From Luzula sylvatica (lineage: Eukaryota; Streptophyta; Magnoliopsida; Poales; Juncaceae): a stretch of 64,000 bases of DNA. Numbering within the stretch: position 1 is the first letter of the stretch; every line of letters begins with the position of its first letter. The notes below the pieces were generated by a model, which saw only the letters and a list, made by a program, of their open reading frames with translations, did no database searches and had not been told where the DNA came from. The DNA is taken from positions 50,536,784 through 50,600,783 of the forward strand of contig OX326959.1 of the NCBI GenBank assembly GCA_946800325.1. The letters are read 5' to 3'. Below, in pieces: positions 12,801-23,495 of the stretch. The translations under genes and the position numbers were made by a program.

Positions 12801-14703
12801 CAATCGAGAGTGAGTTTACCATGACAAGAGCAGTAGAGAATCTGGCGAGCTTAATTGATGAGGCAGAACCTCCAATTGATCGAAACCCTGAAGAATTCGA
12901 AGCGAATGTGATCCTAGAAGGTGGAGAGACAAGTTTAGAGGAATTAGGGTTCATGATTGAATGCTAGAGTAATGGTATGATGCTTACTGATAAATGAGGT
13001 GAAGAGATACTGATTCAGATGAAGATGAAGCCATCGATCAGGTGAAGCGATTCCTGTCGGAGCATTCATGGTGAAGCGATGCTTTGCAACTCTAGCAGTG
13101 GATGTGTTTTGCGATTCCTGGCGGCCCATCCTTGGTGAAGTGGTTTCATGGTGAAGCGATTTCTGGCGGCCTATCCATGGCGAAGCGACCTAGCAACTGA
13201 AGATCAGCATAGTGATGACAACTCGAGCAGTAGAGGTAGCGATGGGGAAGGATTGAAATTGGATCTGAGACAGGAAGATCAAATGTAACTCAGTTCTGGT
13301 TTTATCGAGATAAAAATGAAGATCTAGGTTACATAGTGGTTGTTTCACAAACTGAGTGAATAAGGAGGAAGATGAAATGGTGGCCAGTAGTGATTGTTTC
13401 ACTAAGGGTTTTCTTAAGGTGAAGAGGAAAAAGGAGGCGGTGAGACAGAAAAAATGAGGAGAGAGATGATGAGAGTACGGTGAGTTAGTACTTATACCTT
13501 AGGTCAAGAAATCTGAACTCAATTTCCCGAATTTATACATGATCGGAGTTTACAATCTGGGAAGCCAATTGAAGATTGAAGAAGATCCAGTAAAGCAAGT
13601 TAAACATTGAAGGAACTCAAAAGCTGGTACTCGGAATCAAGGAAATGAAATCCAAACTGGGATTTTGTTTTAATCAAATGTTTAGAGAAGTCTTAAAATT
13701 AGATTTTGTTTAATAATTATCATATGAATACTTAAGAGATGTTTAGGATTAGCTTTGAGATTAGGGCAAACATCTCTATTTTTGTATGAATTAATTATTA
13801 ATAAAATCAATAGAAGTAGGGCGCAAGAACCTACTCTATTTTTTTCAAAAAAAAAAAAAGTGGAGATAATTCGGGGATAACTCTTAAGAGATGAATATCA
13901 ACATCAGTAGAATATCACGAGAGAGAGAGAGAGAGAGAGAGATAAAGGATCGAGCTCAAACGGAGAGGCAAATATCGGATAATTGATTCAAACCATCCGA
14001 AAGGTGCACACGGAATTATTTGTGCCGTGAATACCGTGGGAACAACATTACCATAGGTCCATATAGGGGTGTCAATGGTGTGGATATTGTCCGAACCGAC
14101 CCGAACCGTATCCGAAAAAATATTCGACTGAAAGTGAACAACATTACCATAGGTCCAATAGGTCCAATAGGGGTGTCAATGGACCGTCCATATCAAACCC
14201 TGTATACGAATTATTCGACTGAACAGTGAACAACGTTAAAATTATGGGAAAATATAGTGCCCTCCACAAAATCATCCCAACACGAGGCATATACGTATAT
14301 GTTGAAGAGACTCATTTATCCTCCAAAAGGAGTACATTTGACGGGGTTAGTTTAACCAGAGTTCACATCTTACTAAGGAGAAAATGATAATTTAGAAGTA
14401 TCTGACCTGAATACTAGAGAAACGTGGATGTTTAACCAGAGTTGCATCAACACCATTAATGAAGGCTTGAAGATCAATCGGAGTTGCAAGTCCCATGATA
14501 GCAACGATGTGACAATTGAATCTGGGTTCATGAAAAAGCCGGCCTGCTGGACTTACGGGCTCGCCGAGCTCACCCTCCCATGACCCATTTGATACACTGC
14601 TTCCATTCTTCTCGGATTCTTCTGCTGTTGATCCATGGCTTGTTTTCTTGGTATTTATTGTGAGGAATCTCTTTCTAAGGGTATTCTTGGTTGGAAGCGC
14701 CAT
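9876..14703 (-). CDS. WSD: WSD1-type wax ester synthase/diacylglycerol acyltransferase (gene 1)
   Basis: Bifunctional O-acyltransferase family that esterifies fatty alcohols or diacylglycerol with acyl-CoA, acting at the ER in cuticular wax synthesis. Exons read on the minus strand: 14407-14703, 11074-11688, 10912-10978, 10738-10826, 10292-10645, 9876-10040. All junctions are GT-AG and the phases agree, giving 528 residues, close to the family's usual length. The N-terminus has EPVSPAGRLFHEPRFNCHIV. The active-site HHxxxDG motif is intact (HHSLGDG, about residues 183-189) and is followed by the hydrophobic segment FWPVAMSIFSLVVLVW. Later landmarks are TVNDVLIGITSAALSRY, NIRPTPGIQ and SFYGHPIVYIAPSGYGHA. 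I chose the ATG of MALPTKN because it is conserved in gene 2; the open frame extends upstream. Intron 1 is 2.7 kb because it holds a LINE. The intron inside gene 2's exon at KLFGIK is absent here. Confidence 0.92.
11689..12262. other. WSD gene 1 intron 1, part before the LINE
   Basis: Homologous to gene 2's short intron 1 only near its ends (for example GGATAATTTGGTAC at about 11846, compare 45010). The rest is AT-rich. The 18-mer ATATGCCCGGATTTGGAG occurs at about 12222 and again at about 12281, on either side of the LINE target site. No gene. Confidence 0.5.
12276..13858 (+). mobile_element. LINE fragment inserted in WSD gene 1 intron 1
   Basis: It is flanked by an exact 13-bp target duplication AGTGGAGATAATT (12263-12275 and 13859-13871) and ends in a poly-A tail (about 13848-13858) after a terminal TTTTTTT. 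The + strand frame 12293-12967 (224 codons) begins with a sequence containing ISIFVYKIWLERCNRSF, which fits the IWKERNRRIF motif near the end of plant LINE ORF2. It continues as an Asn/Glu-rich tail that I do not recognise. It is 5'-truncated, as is usual, and antisense to the host gene. Confidence 0.88.
13872..14406. other. WSD gene 1 intron 1, part after the LINE
   Basis: Contains a (GA)n run at 13919-13942 and two partial copies of a GGTCCATATAGGGGTGTCAATGG-like segment (about 14055 and 14160). The short open frame at 14020-14229 is only a reading of this repeat. No gene is seen. Confidence 0.5.
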
Positions 14704-14885
14704 CGATGGTGGTATCGAGGGAACGCAGAGGAGAGAAGATCGTGTACGGTGTGTGCGCGTGTGTGTGAGAGTGAGAGAGAGAGAGACGGAAGGGAAGTGA
14801 AAGAGAAAGGTTGTTTTTTTCTGCAATTTAGGAGAAAATTTGGGGTTAAGATGATAGAAATTATGTGGTTAGAGATTATAAAGGG
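14704..14885 (-). promoter_or_regulatory. Leader and likely core promoter of WSD gene 1
   Basis: On the minus strand the 120 bases before the ATG are rich in CT and CA dinucleotides, typical of a plant 5' leader. A TTTATAAT box lies about 170 bases upstream of the start (about 14876). The start of transcription is inferred. Confidence 0.45.
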
Positions 14886-14939
14886 AAACGTACAATATTA
14901 ATTCTCCATAAATCCTTCAACAGTATTAATTTTGAACCG

Positions 14940-15233
14940 TGACTTTTTTTTCTTTTTATTTTTTATTACATCCCAAATCATATTCATATATGAAAGAAAA
15001 ATTTAATTGATTTCAAAACTAATCACGATATCCTTGATGAGATAACAAAATGAATTAATTTACATTTTTAATTGACTCAATTAAATATTAATTGACACGT
15101 TTAATTAACATATCAATAATTTATAATATGTTAATATTAGTAATACTTCAATAATATTAATTTTGGACTTACGACCACAATCAGACACGTGGCTCTTTTT
15201 TTTTTTTTATTGCACCCCAAATCATACCATATA
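14940..15233. repeat. Partial tandem copy of the adjacent MITE
   Basis: About 14985-15155 repeats the left half of the MITE at 15239 (shared AATCACGATATCCTTGATGA and TTAATTGACTCAATTAA), offset by about 235 bp. Only the left half is present. Confidence 0.65.
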
Positions 15234-15238
15234 TGAAA

Positions 15239-15533
15239 GAAAAATATAATTGACTCTCAAACAAATCACGATATCCTTGATGAGGTAACAAAGTGAATTG
15301 ATTTGCATTTCTAATTGACTCAATTAAATGTTAACTGACATATTTAATTAACACATCAATAATTTATAATATGTTAATATTAGTAAATATTAATTGATCT
15401 ATCAATTCAATTAAACAGTCAATTAAATCATTAATTGAGTCAATTAATAATACTAATTAACCTACTTAATCATCTTTTGCCGCCTCATCAAGGATGTTAT
15501 TTTTGTGTCATTGGGGCTCCATATATAATCCCC
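15239..15533. mobile_element. MULE-type MITE
   Basis: The left end (GAAAAATATAATTGACTCTC followed by ATATCCTTGATGAGG) and the inverted right end (GGGATTATATATGGAGCCCC followed by ATCCTTGATGAGG) pair as terminal inverted repeats. The pattern matches the MITE at 45974 and the 12.7-kb MULE terminus. The flanking 9-mers agree only partly. Non-coding. Confidence 0.65.
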
Positions 15534-15922
15534 GTATAAAATTATGGCTCAATTGTTTTCTTTTTTAAAAGAAAAATTGATAATTTTTAAGTTAATGGAT
15601 GATATTTTAAATATATATTTCGGTTTTATATGTATTATTCACGGTTTTGTTTTATTTGTTTTAAAAAAAAAATTGAATTATAACATGTTATACTTTATTT
15701 ATTTTGTGTGGACTTATAATGATGAACCAATTTTATGGGCCCTTATTAATTACAATGCATATATCCATGATAGACAAATTTTATGAACATTTACTAATTA
15801 TAATGCATTTATTAACATCAATATATTTGTAAACATATTATAATTATATAATTGAGTTTAAATGTATCCATGCAAATTCTATTTAAACAAATTATACAAA
15901 ACATGAAAAAAAAATATGAAGT
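15534..15922. other. AT-rich sequence, probable Helitron interior
   Basis: An 80-codon open frame (15544-15786) is AT-rich and hydrophobic with no recognisable domain. As it ends at the Helitron 3' terminus, the stretch is probably non-coding Helitron interior. Confidence 0.35.
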
Positions 15923-15953
15923 CCCGTGCAATTATTGCACGGGTTATTGCTAG
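15923..15953 (+). mobile_element. Helitron 3' terminus
   Basis: A perfect hairpin (CCCGTGCAATTATTGCACGGG, 15923-15943) is followed after six bases by CTAG and then host T. This is the expected Helitron 3' structure of a stem-loop close to CTRR with insertion before T. The 5' end (TC after host A) was not located. Confidence 0.75.
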
Positions 15954-16089
15954 TATGTAATAAATTTTAACCTTTGGGGAATATGGTAAAAATTTAGACA
16001 GATTTTGGTATCTTGATGTTTCTGTCATTTCGCACTCACACATAAACAAATTTAAGTTGTGGTTTCCGAATGAGATATGAATCAGATAT

Positions 16090-16410
16090 TGTTGAAATAT
16101 AAACTTAATTAATATATTATATTAGATTATGTTTTAGGTTCATGTTTATTGAATTCAGTGTATGAGTGTGAAAGGTGAAGTTCATCTAGAGAATAAGATT
16201 CATGAACTTGATATTAGTGATAAGTTAATGTGAGAGTTAAATGTGATTCATGTATGTATGAATTACCTAACTTATAAATAGGATCTCATTTCATTTGTAA
16301 GATGAAGAAAGTAAGAGAGAAAAATAAATAGAAACAATATTGAAATTTATAGAGAATAATTTTTTTTTCTTCCTCAATTAAAATTTGAATGTTGTGAGTT
16401 TATTCCAACA
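16090..16410 (+). mobile_element. Solo LTR (321 bp)
   Basis: It begins TGTTGAAATATAAACTT and ends TTTATTCCAACA, the usual TG...CA with an imperfect TGTTG/CAACA inverted repeat. Inside are a TATA box (CTTATAAATAGG, about 16270) and AAATAAA downstream. Flanking pentamers (GATAT and TATAT) match only partly. No internal retrotransposon sequence or second LTR is present. Size suggests a small Copia or TRIM LTR. Confidence 0.75.
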
Positions 16411-17171
16411 TATATGACCTAATTTGCAACCATAGTAACAAAATGTGCAAGAGACTTTTCACAAAATGAGAATTGTAATGACTAGAATATTCAAGTTTTC
16501 TTAATATTGAATCGGTAAATTTAGTACAAAATTCTTTAAGTTTATAAAATATTTGTGTGTTTGGGAAATGTTCGGGAACTTGTTTATTTGTATAATATCG
16601 AAGGGTGGATGTGTTAATAAATCTCATAGAGATAATTATTGGATTCCCGTTTATACCGATAACAAGTTCGTTTTATATTCATAAAATTGGTTATGTGTGT
16701 TTAGATGTATAGAACTATTATTTGGAGATGTTTTGGTACGTAAAAGCATCTTCTCGATTTCTTCCATTATTATTAAGTTCCCTATTTTCTATATGATTTT
16801 TAGGTCTAGAAAAAATGTGTAACTTACCATTTTCTCTTTTGAACTATAAACTTGATTTATCGTTTGGCTTTTGATGCAAACGAAATTTTATCAAATGCAA
16901 TTTGGTTGAACCAAGAGTGGGACAAACATCATTAAGCGACTTATTTTATATTTTTACATTTAATAGTTCGATTTTAAGATGAGTAGTCAGTTTCGATTTT
17001 TAGGGTTTTATACTCATTTTTAGAAAGAAAAATATTAGTTTTTCGTTAATATGTACCTCGTACGACCTTGCAATTTTAGTTTGAAGAGATCCAACCAATT
17101 TGCATTAAAAAGAGAAAACAAAGGTTCATACTTTACATGTGTCGACGGTAAAATATAAAATTAATTAACAA
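16411..17171. other. AT-rich intergenic sequence
   Basis: I see no gene or repeat structure here. A 75-codon minus-strand frame at 16400-16627 has no recognisable domain. Confidence 0.4.
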
Positions 17172-17201
17172 CTAGTTTTGTTCCCCGCGCGATTGCGCGG
17201 G
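17172..17201 (-). mobile_element. Helitron 3' terminus (minus strand)
   Basis: Read on the minus strand, the stem CCCGCGC with loop AATC and stem GCGCGGG is followed by GAACAAAA, CTAG and host T. It mirrors the terminus at 15923. The element would extend to higher coordinates, over the hairpin repeats and the nucleolin-like exon at 18803. Its 5' end was not located. Confidence 0.8.
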
Positions 17202-17549
17202 AGTTTCTGAGTTTATCATGATATACTTTCTTTTGTAATGCATACATTTTTTTGTCTTGACACAATTCAACTTGAATCTAAATAATTATACAGTATAAGT
17301 TAGTTGAGTGATGATATGAACAAATTATGAGTACACTATACTTACAATGTAGGAACGCCATACACAAAATATGAATATTTCATAACAAAACAACATATAA
17401 TATTACATAATTTTTAATAATAGTACAAATATAAGAATTACAACAATACCAAGCTTGGATTTCATAACAAACTTAAGTTTTAATTAATTCCGTGATTAAA
17501 AAATTACGCCATCAATACGTCCAAAACAACGAATGTTTTCATTCGAGCA

Positions 17550-17970
17550 TAAAATATGTCGATATGTTGTGTTTGCCACAGTAAATCATTATTTTTATGA
17601 ATTTTAAAGCAATGACCGTATGAATTGTTCAAGAGCCGGCTATCTTGAACAGTTCAAACGGTTATTGTTGTAAAATTTGTCTATTTGTTTATACATCATA
17701 GGCATAATCAATTAAATGGAATAAAATGATGATGATGATGATGATGATGATGGTGATAATTATTATTTTTTATGTTTTAACATTTCGGCAGTAATGTTCA
17801 TGTTTGCGATTTTAGGTTTAAAATGTGTAAGGACGGTTTGTTTGCCTCGGTAAATAATGATTTTTATGAATTTTAGAGCAATAATCGTTTGAATTGTTCA
17901 AGAGTCGGATTTCTTGAACAATTCAAACGGTTCTTGCTATAAAAAGTGTTTATTCTTTTATACATCATCG
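17550..17970. repeat. Two tandem copies of a hairpin-containing unit
   Basis: Units at about 17560-17705 and 17820-17965 are related direct copies (offset about 255 bp). Each holds a stem-loop of about 55 bases: GAATTGTTCAAGA, a short GC-rich loop, then TCTTGAACAGTTCAAACGG. Between them lies a (GAT)n run (17727-17752). Both stems are preserved despite base differences between the copies. Confidence 0.75.
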
Positions 17971-18254
17971 GTAAAATCAGGAAAATTGTATTTCGACTCG
18001 TTTTCGTAGTCGTAGTTGTTTCGTGTTGGTATTGGTGATCATATTTTGTTTTTTATGAATTTCATATTTTGTTTTTTGTATTTTGGTATTTCTGATTTCA
18101 GCTTTCGTAATTTGTAGAACGTAATTTTTAATTCATAATTCATAATTCGTAATTCGTAAATCGTAATTTATAATTCATAAGCATATGTGTGTTCCTATTC
18201 GTGTCGTGCTCATAATAACTCATCATATTCGTGTTTCAGCTTTTTAATAGCACC

Positions 18255-18485
18255 AAACATAGATTCTTAATTTCTGAGTTTGCAAACCAGTAATAATTTT
18301 ACATTACATACAGCTTCTTAATTTCTGAGTTGGCAAACCAATAATAATTTTACAGTACATATGGCTTCTTAATTTCCATGTTTGCAAATCAATAATTTGA
18401 CAATAGATATAGCTTGTTAATTTTCATGTTCGCAAACCTATGATTTTACAATACACGTGGCTCCTTAATTTCCAAGTTCGAAAAC
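18255..18485. repeat. Tandem repeat of about 58 bp
   Basis: About four diverged units built on CTTCTTAATTTCTGAGTTTG, then CAAACCA, then AATTTTACAATACAT. A run of short AATTCRTA repeats precedes it at 18130-18180. Confidence 0.8.
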
Positions 18486-18639
18486 ACCTCTGCATTATGG
18501 AAGAGAAGATGCCAGAAGAGTAATTCATAGTAAACATACATCGCAGATTTATAAGTGCGCTAATTTAAATGAAAAACCTCATGTAGTGTTTTGTTCTCTA
18601 AATTATACGAATCATGTGCAACATAATGATATGTCTGAC

Positions 18640-18745
18640 GATGATAATGATATGCTAATGATGATGATGAGATGATGATGAAATGATGATGATGATGACG
18701 ACATTGATGAGATGATGATGATGTAATGGCGATGAGATGATGATA
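18640..18745. repeat. (GAT)n imperfect microsatellite
   Basis: Interrupted GATGAT runs. A related shorter run lies at 17727-17752. Confidence 0.9.
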
Positions 18746-18802
18746 TGTGCATCACGTTAATAAAAAAAATAAACAGAAACTCACAAAATAATTAAATATT
18801 AC

Positions 18803-18931
18803 GGTGGCTTCAGCTGGTTTGTTGATCTTTTCTTTCTCGTCAGACTCCTCTTCATTGTCACTTTATTCATCCTTTTTCGCAGCGGGCTTAGCTGGACCCA
18901 CTTTAACTGCTTTTGAAGCTGCTTTAGGAGC
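18803..18931 (-). pseudogene. Captured exon resembling a nucleolin or H1-like acidic/basic region
   Basis: On the minus strand an AG acceptor is followed by 43 codons reading APKAASKAVKVGPAKPAAKK, then DE, a TAA stop, SDNEEESDEKEKINKPAEAT, and then a GT donor. Alternating Lys/Ala and Glu/Asp/Ser blocks are typical of the N-terminal region of plant nucleolin-like proteins; the exact source gene is not certain. Intact splice sites with one nonsense codon suggest gene capture followed by decay. Its orientation matches the Helitron whose 3' end is at 17172, so the capture was probably by that element. Confidence 0.6.
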
Positions 18932-19067
18932 CTGTTTACACATAAATACAACTCAAATAATTAGCCACATTAAAAAAATTGATTAAGAAAATCAATTCAA
19001 GAAGTAAATAAATTTCAATCGGTTGCGGCCACTTCTAAGTCTGAATTTATGATCACCATATTTATCC

Positions 19068-20096
19068 AATGATGGGAATTCATCCGACCCCGGGCCCGTG
19101 CAACGGATATGAAGGCCTGGACTGGTTCCCTAAATCCAAGATCACGTCATGACTTCGAGGGTACGATGCAATAGAAGGATAGACGATTACTAGCGTGAAA
19201 TTGATCACGCACGATGGGTTGATCGCTCGCATCCTTTTTTTCTCCGGTGTCACGTTGGTGACTAGTCCGTGCGTCACATACCACACGTCTCCCACCGTCT
19301 TGACACGCCTCCGGTTGTCTTTCGTGCGTCCCACGTCCACACTCTTCCACAGCCGATAGTTTTGTTCCTTCGGTTTGATCACAATCGAAGAGCCACAAGT
19401 GTCGCTCCTCTACTTGTATCCACCATGAGTCGGAGTTCGTCGGTCACGGGTGCAACTGCCTAGACGCTGCACCGGCGAACTTGCTTGATTAGACCGATTC
19501 TCTACATCGAGAAAAACTCTTTTTCTCGGTTTTCTCTCTTCGCACTCTTTCGCTCTTAGAAAGAAAACTCTCAATATTCTGGATTAATCTTATTAATTCC
19601 ACAGGTTGGACTGAATGAATTTGTTAGAGAGAGATAGAGAAACATCATATTTATATCACATATGATAAGGATGGGCCAAAAGGTATGTATATATCATATA
19701 CACCTTTTCAGACAGAAAACTGCAGACACCCTTTCAGTATTCTGTTGAAACAAAAAATATTAAATCGTTTCAACCGACTTTGAACATTCACTAAAGTTGT
19801 AGATAATCGTATTATCTTTCCAACCCAATTTGGCCTGGCCCAATTGGAGTTCGGATGAGAAAGTTACGGACATTTTACTAACTGTATGTCAAACGGTCGC
19901 ACCCTTTCGGTATTCCATTAAAACGACACTGATACGTCGTTCAAATGAAAAATATTTCTACATGAAAGTTCTAGATAATCTCATTATCTATCTAACCCAA
20001 TTTGAACCATTCAAATTGGATTTTCCTACTGAAAGTTATGACCACGAATGTACGCTTACATTCGTTTATCCTTGTGTACATTTTTACGGTTGATCC
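19068..20096 (-). repeat. Dispersed repeat copy 1, inverted relative to copy 2 at 28065
   Basis: The reverse complement is collinear with 28065-29146 over about 1 kb. Shared landmarks are GGATCAAC near one end, TAGATAATGAGATTATCTAGA, AACGACACTGAT..., the TATTTATA/AGAGAGA stretch, GTGGGACGCACGAAGACAACC-like sequence and CATATCCG near the other end. No domain is readable. It may be an LTR or a large non-autonomous element. Here it truncates an F-box gene fragment at 20097. Confidence 0.75.
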
Positions 20097-20312
20097 GAAA
20101 CTACATTTCCTTCATCCAAAACAAAGAAACGAACTTCTTCTATAGATTGACAAATGAAAAAAGAATCAGGTATGTTAATAGAACATATCCCTGTAGAAAT
20201 ATTCATGTAGAAGGTCTTAGGGTTGTGGTTCATACAGTAATTTATAGGGGGAATTTCTCTAGTGTCCCTCAAAAAATTCAAAATAACAAATTTATCCCTC
20301 TAAAATAAGTAA

Positions 20313-20489
20313 GAGTAATGATATGGCCACTCCCTCCCTCCCTCCCACTTTCACTCCCACTCACATGAATAGTGTGATTTGTGGGTCCCACGCGAATTAA
20401 ATTTTGTAAAAATAGATGTGGGTTCCACATGTCAATGAATATAGGGAGTGAATTTGGGAGTGAAAATGGGAGTCACTGTAGCATCACTC
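20313..20489. mobile_element. MULE-type MITE nested in the left TIR of the Pack-MULE
   Basis: A perfect 9-bp duplication AATAAGTAA flanks it (20304-20312 and 20490-20498). The ends start GAGTAATGATATGGCCACTCCC and, inverted, GAGTGATGCTACAGTGACTCCC. It is 177 bp with no coding. The right-hand TIR of the host element lacks it. Confidence 0.9.
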
Positions 20490-20629
20490 AATAAGTAATT
20501 ACATATTTATCCCTTCTTAGCTTAGTTTATTTCAAATTTAACAAAATTTAACAGATTAGTTAAAATTAACAGAAAAATAATGTATTGACTAATTTACCCC
20601 TAATTTGGATCTTTTAAACGTTAAGAATC

Positions 20630-21160
20630 AATCTAACCCTAAAACCCATTAAAAACCTAACCTAACCCTAAACCCATTAAGAAGCTAACCTAACCCTAGA
20701 AAGCCATACTCGAGAAAGACCTCAGAAGCTCCCTTCTCCAAACCGTCGAAGAACAATGGCGACAATGGCGACACGGCGACGCGTCTTTGAACAATGGCGA
20801 CTTGGTGACGCGTGGCGAAGCACAATCAGACGCTGACGAGTGCAGAATCTCCCCTGATTCTTGGCGACATGACTAACTCGCGATCTCGATCGTTTTTGGC
20901 GAATCATGACGACGCTTGGCTGAGCATCTTTGCCCTTTCTCCAAACCGTTTTCGAGGAAGAGCAATGGTGATCGTGATTCGATCCAGAATTTTGCTGAAT
21001 TGATTTGGGAATGTGAATAAGTGCTAATTAAGTTGTTTTTAGGTGAACTAATTTGAGGAAGGAGATGGAAGGAACAGTGTTCGCGGCCTCATTGGAAGGA
21101 ATGAACCATGTCAATCCTGAAACTGGCATCCAAACTCAACCTCCCCGTTTTAGGTACTCG
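20630..21160 (+). other. Gene-like sequence carried by the MULE
   Basis: Telobox-like AACCTAACCCTAAACCC repeats (about 20655-20695) are followed by GC-richer sequence. An ATG at 21066 opens MEGTVFAASLEGMNHVNPET then GIQTQPPRF, ending at a plausible GT donor (TTTTAGGTACTC, about 21153). I do not recognise the protein. The layout of promoter-like sequence, a first exon and a donor suggests a captured 5' gene end, which is inference. The 62-codon frame at 20812-21003 has no known domain. Confidence 0.4.
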
Positions 21161-21529
21161 ATTTTTTTCTCTCTTGTTGATTACTTGCTGTGCTGATTTA
21201 TGTCATTGATAGATAAATTTGGAGTTGCGTTACCTCTGGCTAAGTTGCGATGCTCGTTTTACTGATTCCAAACTCCTAATTTCAATCCATTCAACTATAT
21301 ATAAATTTTGGTTTTAGGTTTCAATTTGGTCCATTGTTTTGAGGTTTGGTTTTGCTACAACACTTTACAGGTCGAGCAAGCGCCACTAGCGTAACTTACA
21401 CGTTTCATGATAAGAGTCGAGAAGTTATTTAATTGTGCTCATGATTGTATCATTGTAAATAAATTATGCACATGATTGTATCACTAAATTTTTTGATGAC
21501 CTTTGTAAATTGTTTCAGGTTCTCGTGCT

Positions 21530-21810
21530 GTCATCGAGTCTCGAACTTATTTCAAATCATGTGATCTTTGTAATGGTGTTGTAAGTTATAATCGAGTTGG
21601 GAATTTTTTTTTAAATCATGTCGTGATCTTTGTAATCGTGTTTTAAATTGTAATCGAGTCAGAAAATTATTTCAAATCATGATGTGATGTTTGTAATCGT
21701 GTTGTGAATTGTAATTTGAGTCAGAAAATTATTTCAAATCATGATATGATGTTTGTAATCGTGTTGTAAATTGTAACCGAGTCAGGACATTATTTCAAAT
21801 CATGTGGTAA
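21530..21810. repeat. Tandem repeat of about 65 bp
   Basis: About 4.5 units built on ATTATTTCAAATCATGATGTG, then TTTGTAATCGTGTTGTAAATT, then GTAATCGAGTCAG. Confidence 0.85.
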
Positions 21811-22671
21811 CCTTGTAAAAAAAGATTAATTTAGCAATTGATATGTACCAAAAATAATCATACTAAATCACGTCAAATTAAAATGAGCATCAAAACAAAA
21901 TAATCATGATAAATTATTTCAAAATTGTGATACTAAGTTCATCACATATCAAAACAATAACATAACAAAATCACATGAAATCCAAAACAAAATCACAAAA
22001 TCACATGAAATCCAAAACAAACATATCAAAATCACAACATAACACAATAGTTCTAAATTGAAATCGCATAAATTCCAAAATTTAAATATTTTCCTCCATT
22101 ATCATTTGGTATTGAACGGGAGGCCGGGTTTTATTCCTTTCTCGTGCCCTACATATTAAAGATGGCATCATATTAGAACAAGAAAGCTAATTTTTGAAAC
22201 TAAGTAAGTTTTTCACATTTTCCTAGTCAAAGTTTCTGATGAGCCCCCTCTTCGCACGTCAAAATCGCATCACCATTTCCATCCACTATTTATTTTTTGA
22301 ATGGCTCCAATAAGCAATCGCTTATTGTTGTTGGTGCCTAAAATTCCATCCACTATTGTAACTACTATTACACGAATCTTGGCTGAAAAAACAGAATTAA
22401 CATCTTATAACTGAAGATTTGTGCAAAAGAAGAAAAGAATTAGAAACACGAAAATCACATACTCGATATTCGGTCATGTTCTCCTAACTAGATTTGTCGC
22501 AATCTTCGGTGTTAATATTCTAAGCTTCGTCTACCTCCAAATTTATCTCAAAATTCATGATTTTTTGTTGCAATTGAGGGTTATTTCATGAAAAGAGAAA
22601 GATTATAAGCAGGCACGAAGTAATCTCGTGGAAAAGAAAGAAGAGGAAGATATCAATTGAGCACGAGTACC
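21811..22671. other. MULE interior without recognisable gene
   Basis: AT-rich with short repeats of AAATCACATGAAATCCAAAAC (about 21960-22020). Some exon-like sequence with splice-like boundaries occurs at 22100-22400, but I cannot assign it. Confidence 0.35.
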
Positions 22672-23495
22672 TTATCTCGTGGAGAAGAAAGAAGGAAAAG
22701 AGGCAAACCGATTGAGAAGAAAGCTACTGGAGTGATTGAGCGATTGAACGATTGAGCAAGTGCCACTCCTTGCTTCGCTGCCAGAGATTTCTCGAGAAGA
22801 GGAAAAACGATGAAGAGGCAAACCGATTGAGAAGAAAGCTACTGGAGCGATTGAACGATTGAACGATTGAGCAAGTGCCACTCCTTGCTTCGCTGCCAGA
22901 GATTTCTCGAGAAGAGGAAAAACGATGAAGAGGCAAACCGATTGAGAAGAAAGCTACTGGAGCGATTGAACGATTGAACGATTGAGCAAGTGCCACTCCT
23001 TGCTTCGCTGCCAGAGATTTCTCGAGAAGAGGAAAAACGATGAAAAGGCAAACCGATTGAGAAGAAAGCTACTGGAGCGATTGAACGATTGAACGATTGA
23101 GCAAGTGCCACTCCTTGCTTCGCTGCCAGAGATTTCTCGAGAAGAGGAAAAACGATGAAGAGGCAAACCGATTGAGAAGAAAGCTACTGGAGCGATTGAA
23201 CGATTGAACGATTGAGAAAGTGCCACTCCTTGCTTCGCTGCCAGAGACTTCTCGAGAAGAGGAAAAACGATGAAGAGGCAAACCGATTGAGAAGAAAGCT
23301 ACTGGAGCGATTGAACGATTGAACGATTGAGCAAGTGCCACTCCTTGCTTCGCTGCCAGAGATTTCTCGAGAAGAGGAAAAACGATGAAGAGGCAAACCG
23401 ATTGAGAAGAAAGCTACTGGAGCGATTGAACGATTGAGCAAGTGCCACTCCTTGCTTCGCTGCCAGAGACTTCTCGAGAAGAGGAACTGAAGAGC
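22672..23495 (-). repeat. 115-bp minisatellite with open frames in all three phases
   Basis: About seven near-identical 115-bp units (GAGCAAGTGCCACTCC, TTGCTTCGCTGCCAGAGA, TTCTCGAGAAGAGG...). Differences are single bases plus one 8-bp loss of GATTGAAC in the last unit. On the minus strand each unit starts an overlapping 85-90 codon frame (MALAQSFNRSIAPVAFFSIG...), because 115 is not a multiple of three and few stops occur. I see no evidence for a protein; these frames are a by-product of the repeat. Confidence 0.95.

Noticed and set aside
20655..20695. Interstitial telomere
   Set aside because: Only a few AACCTAACCCTAAACCC units occur; this is more like promoter teloboxes in a captured gene leader.
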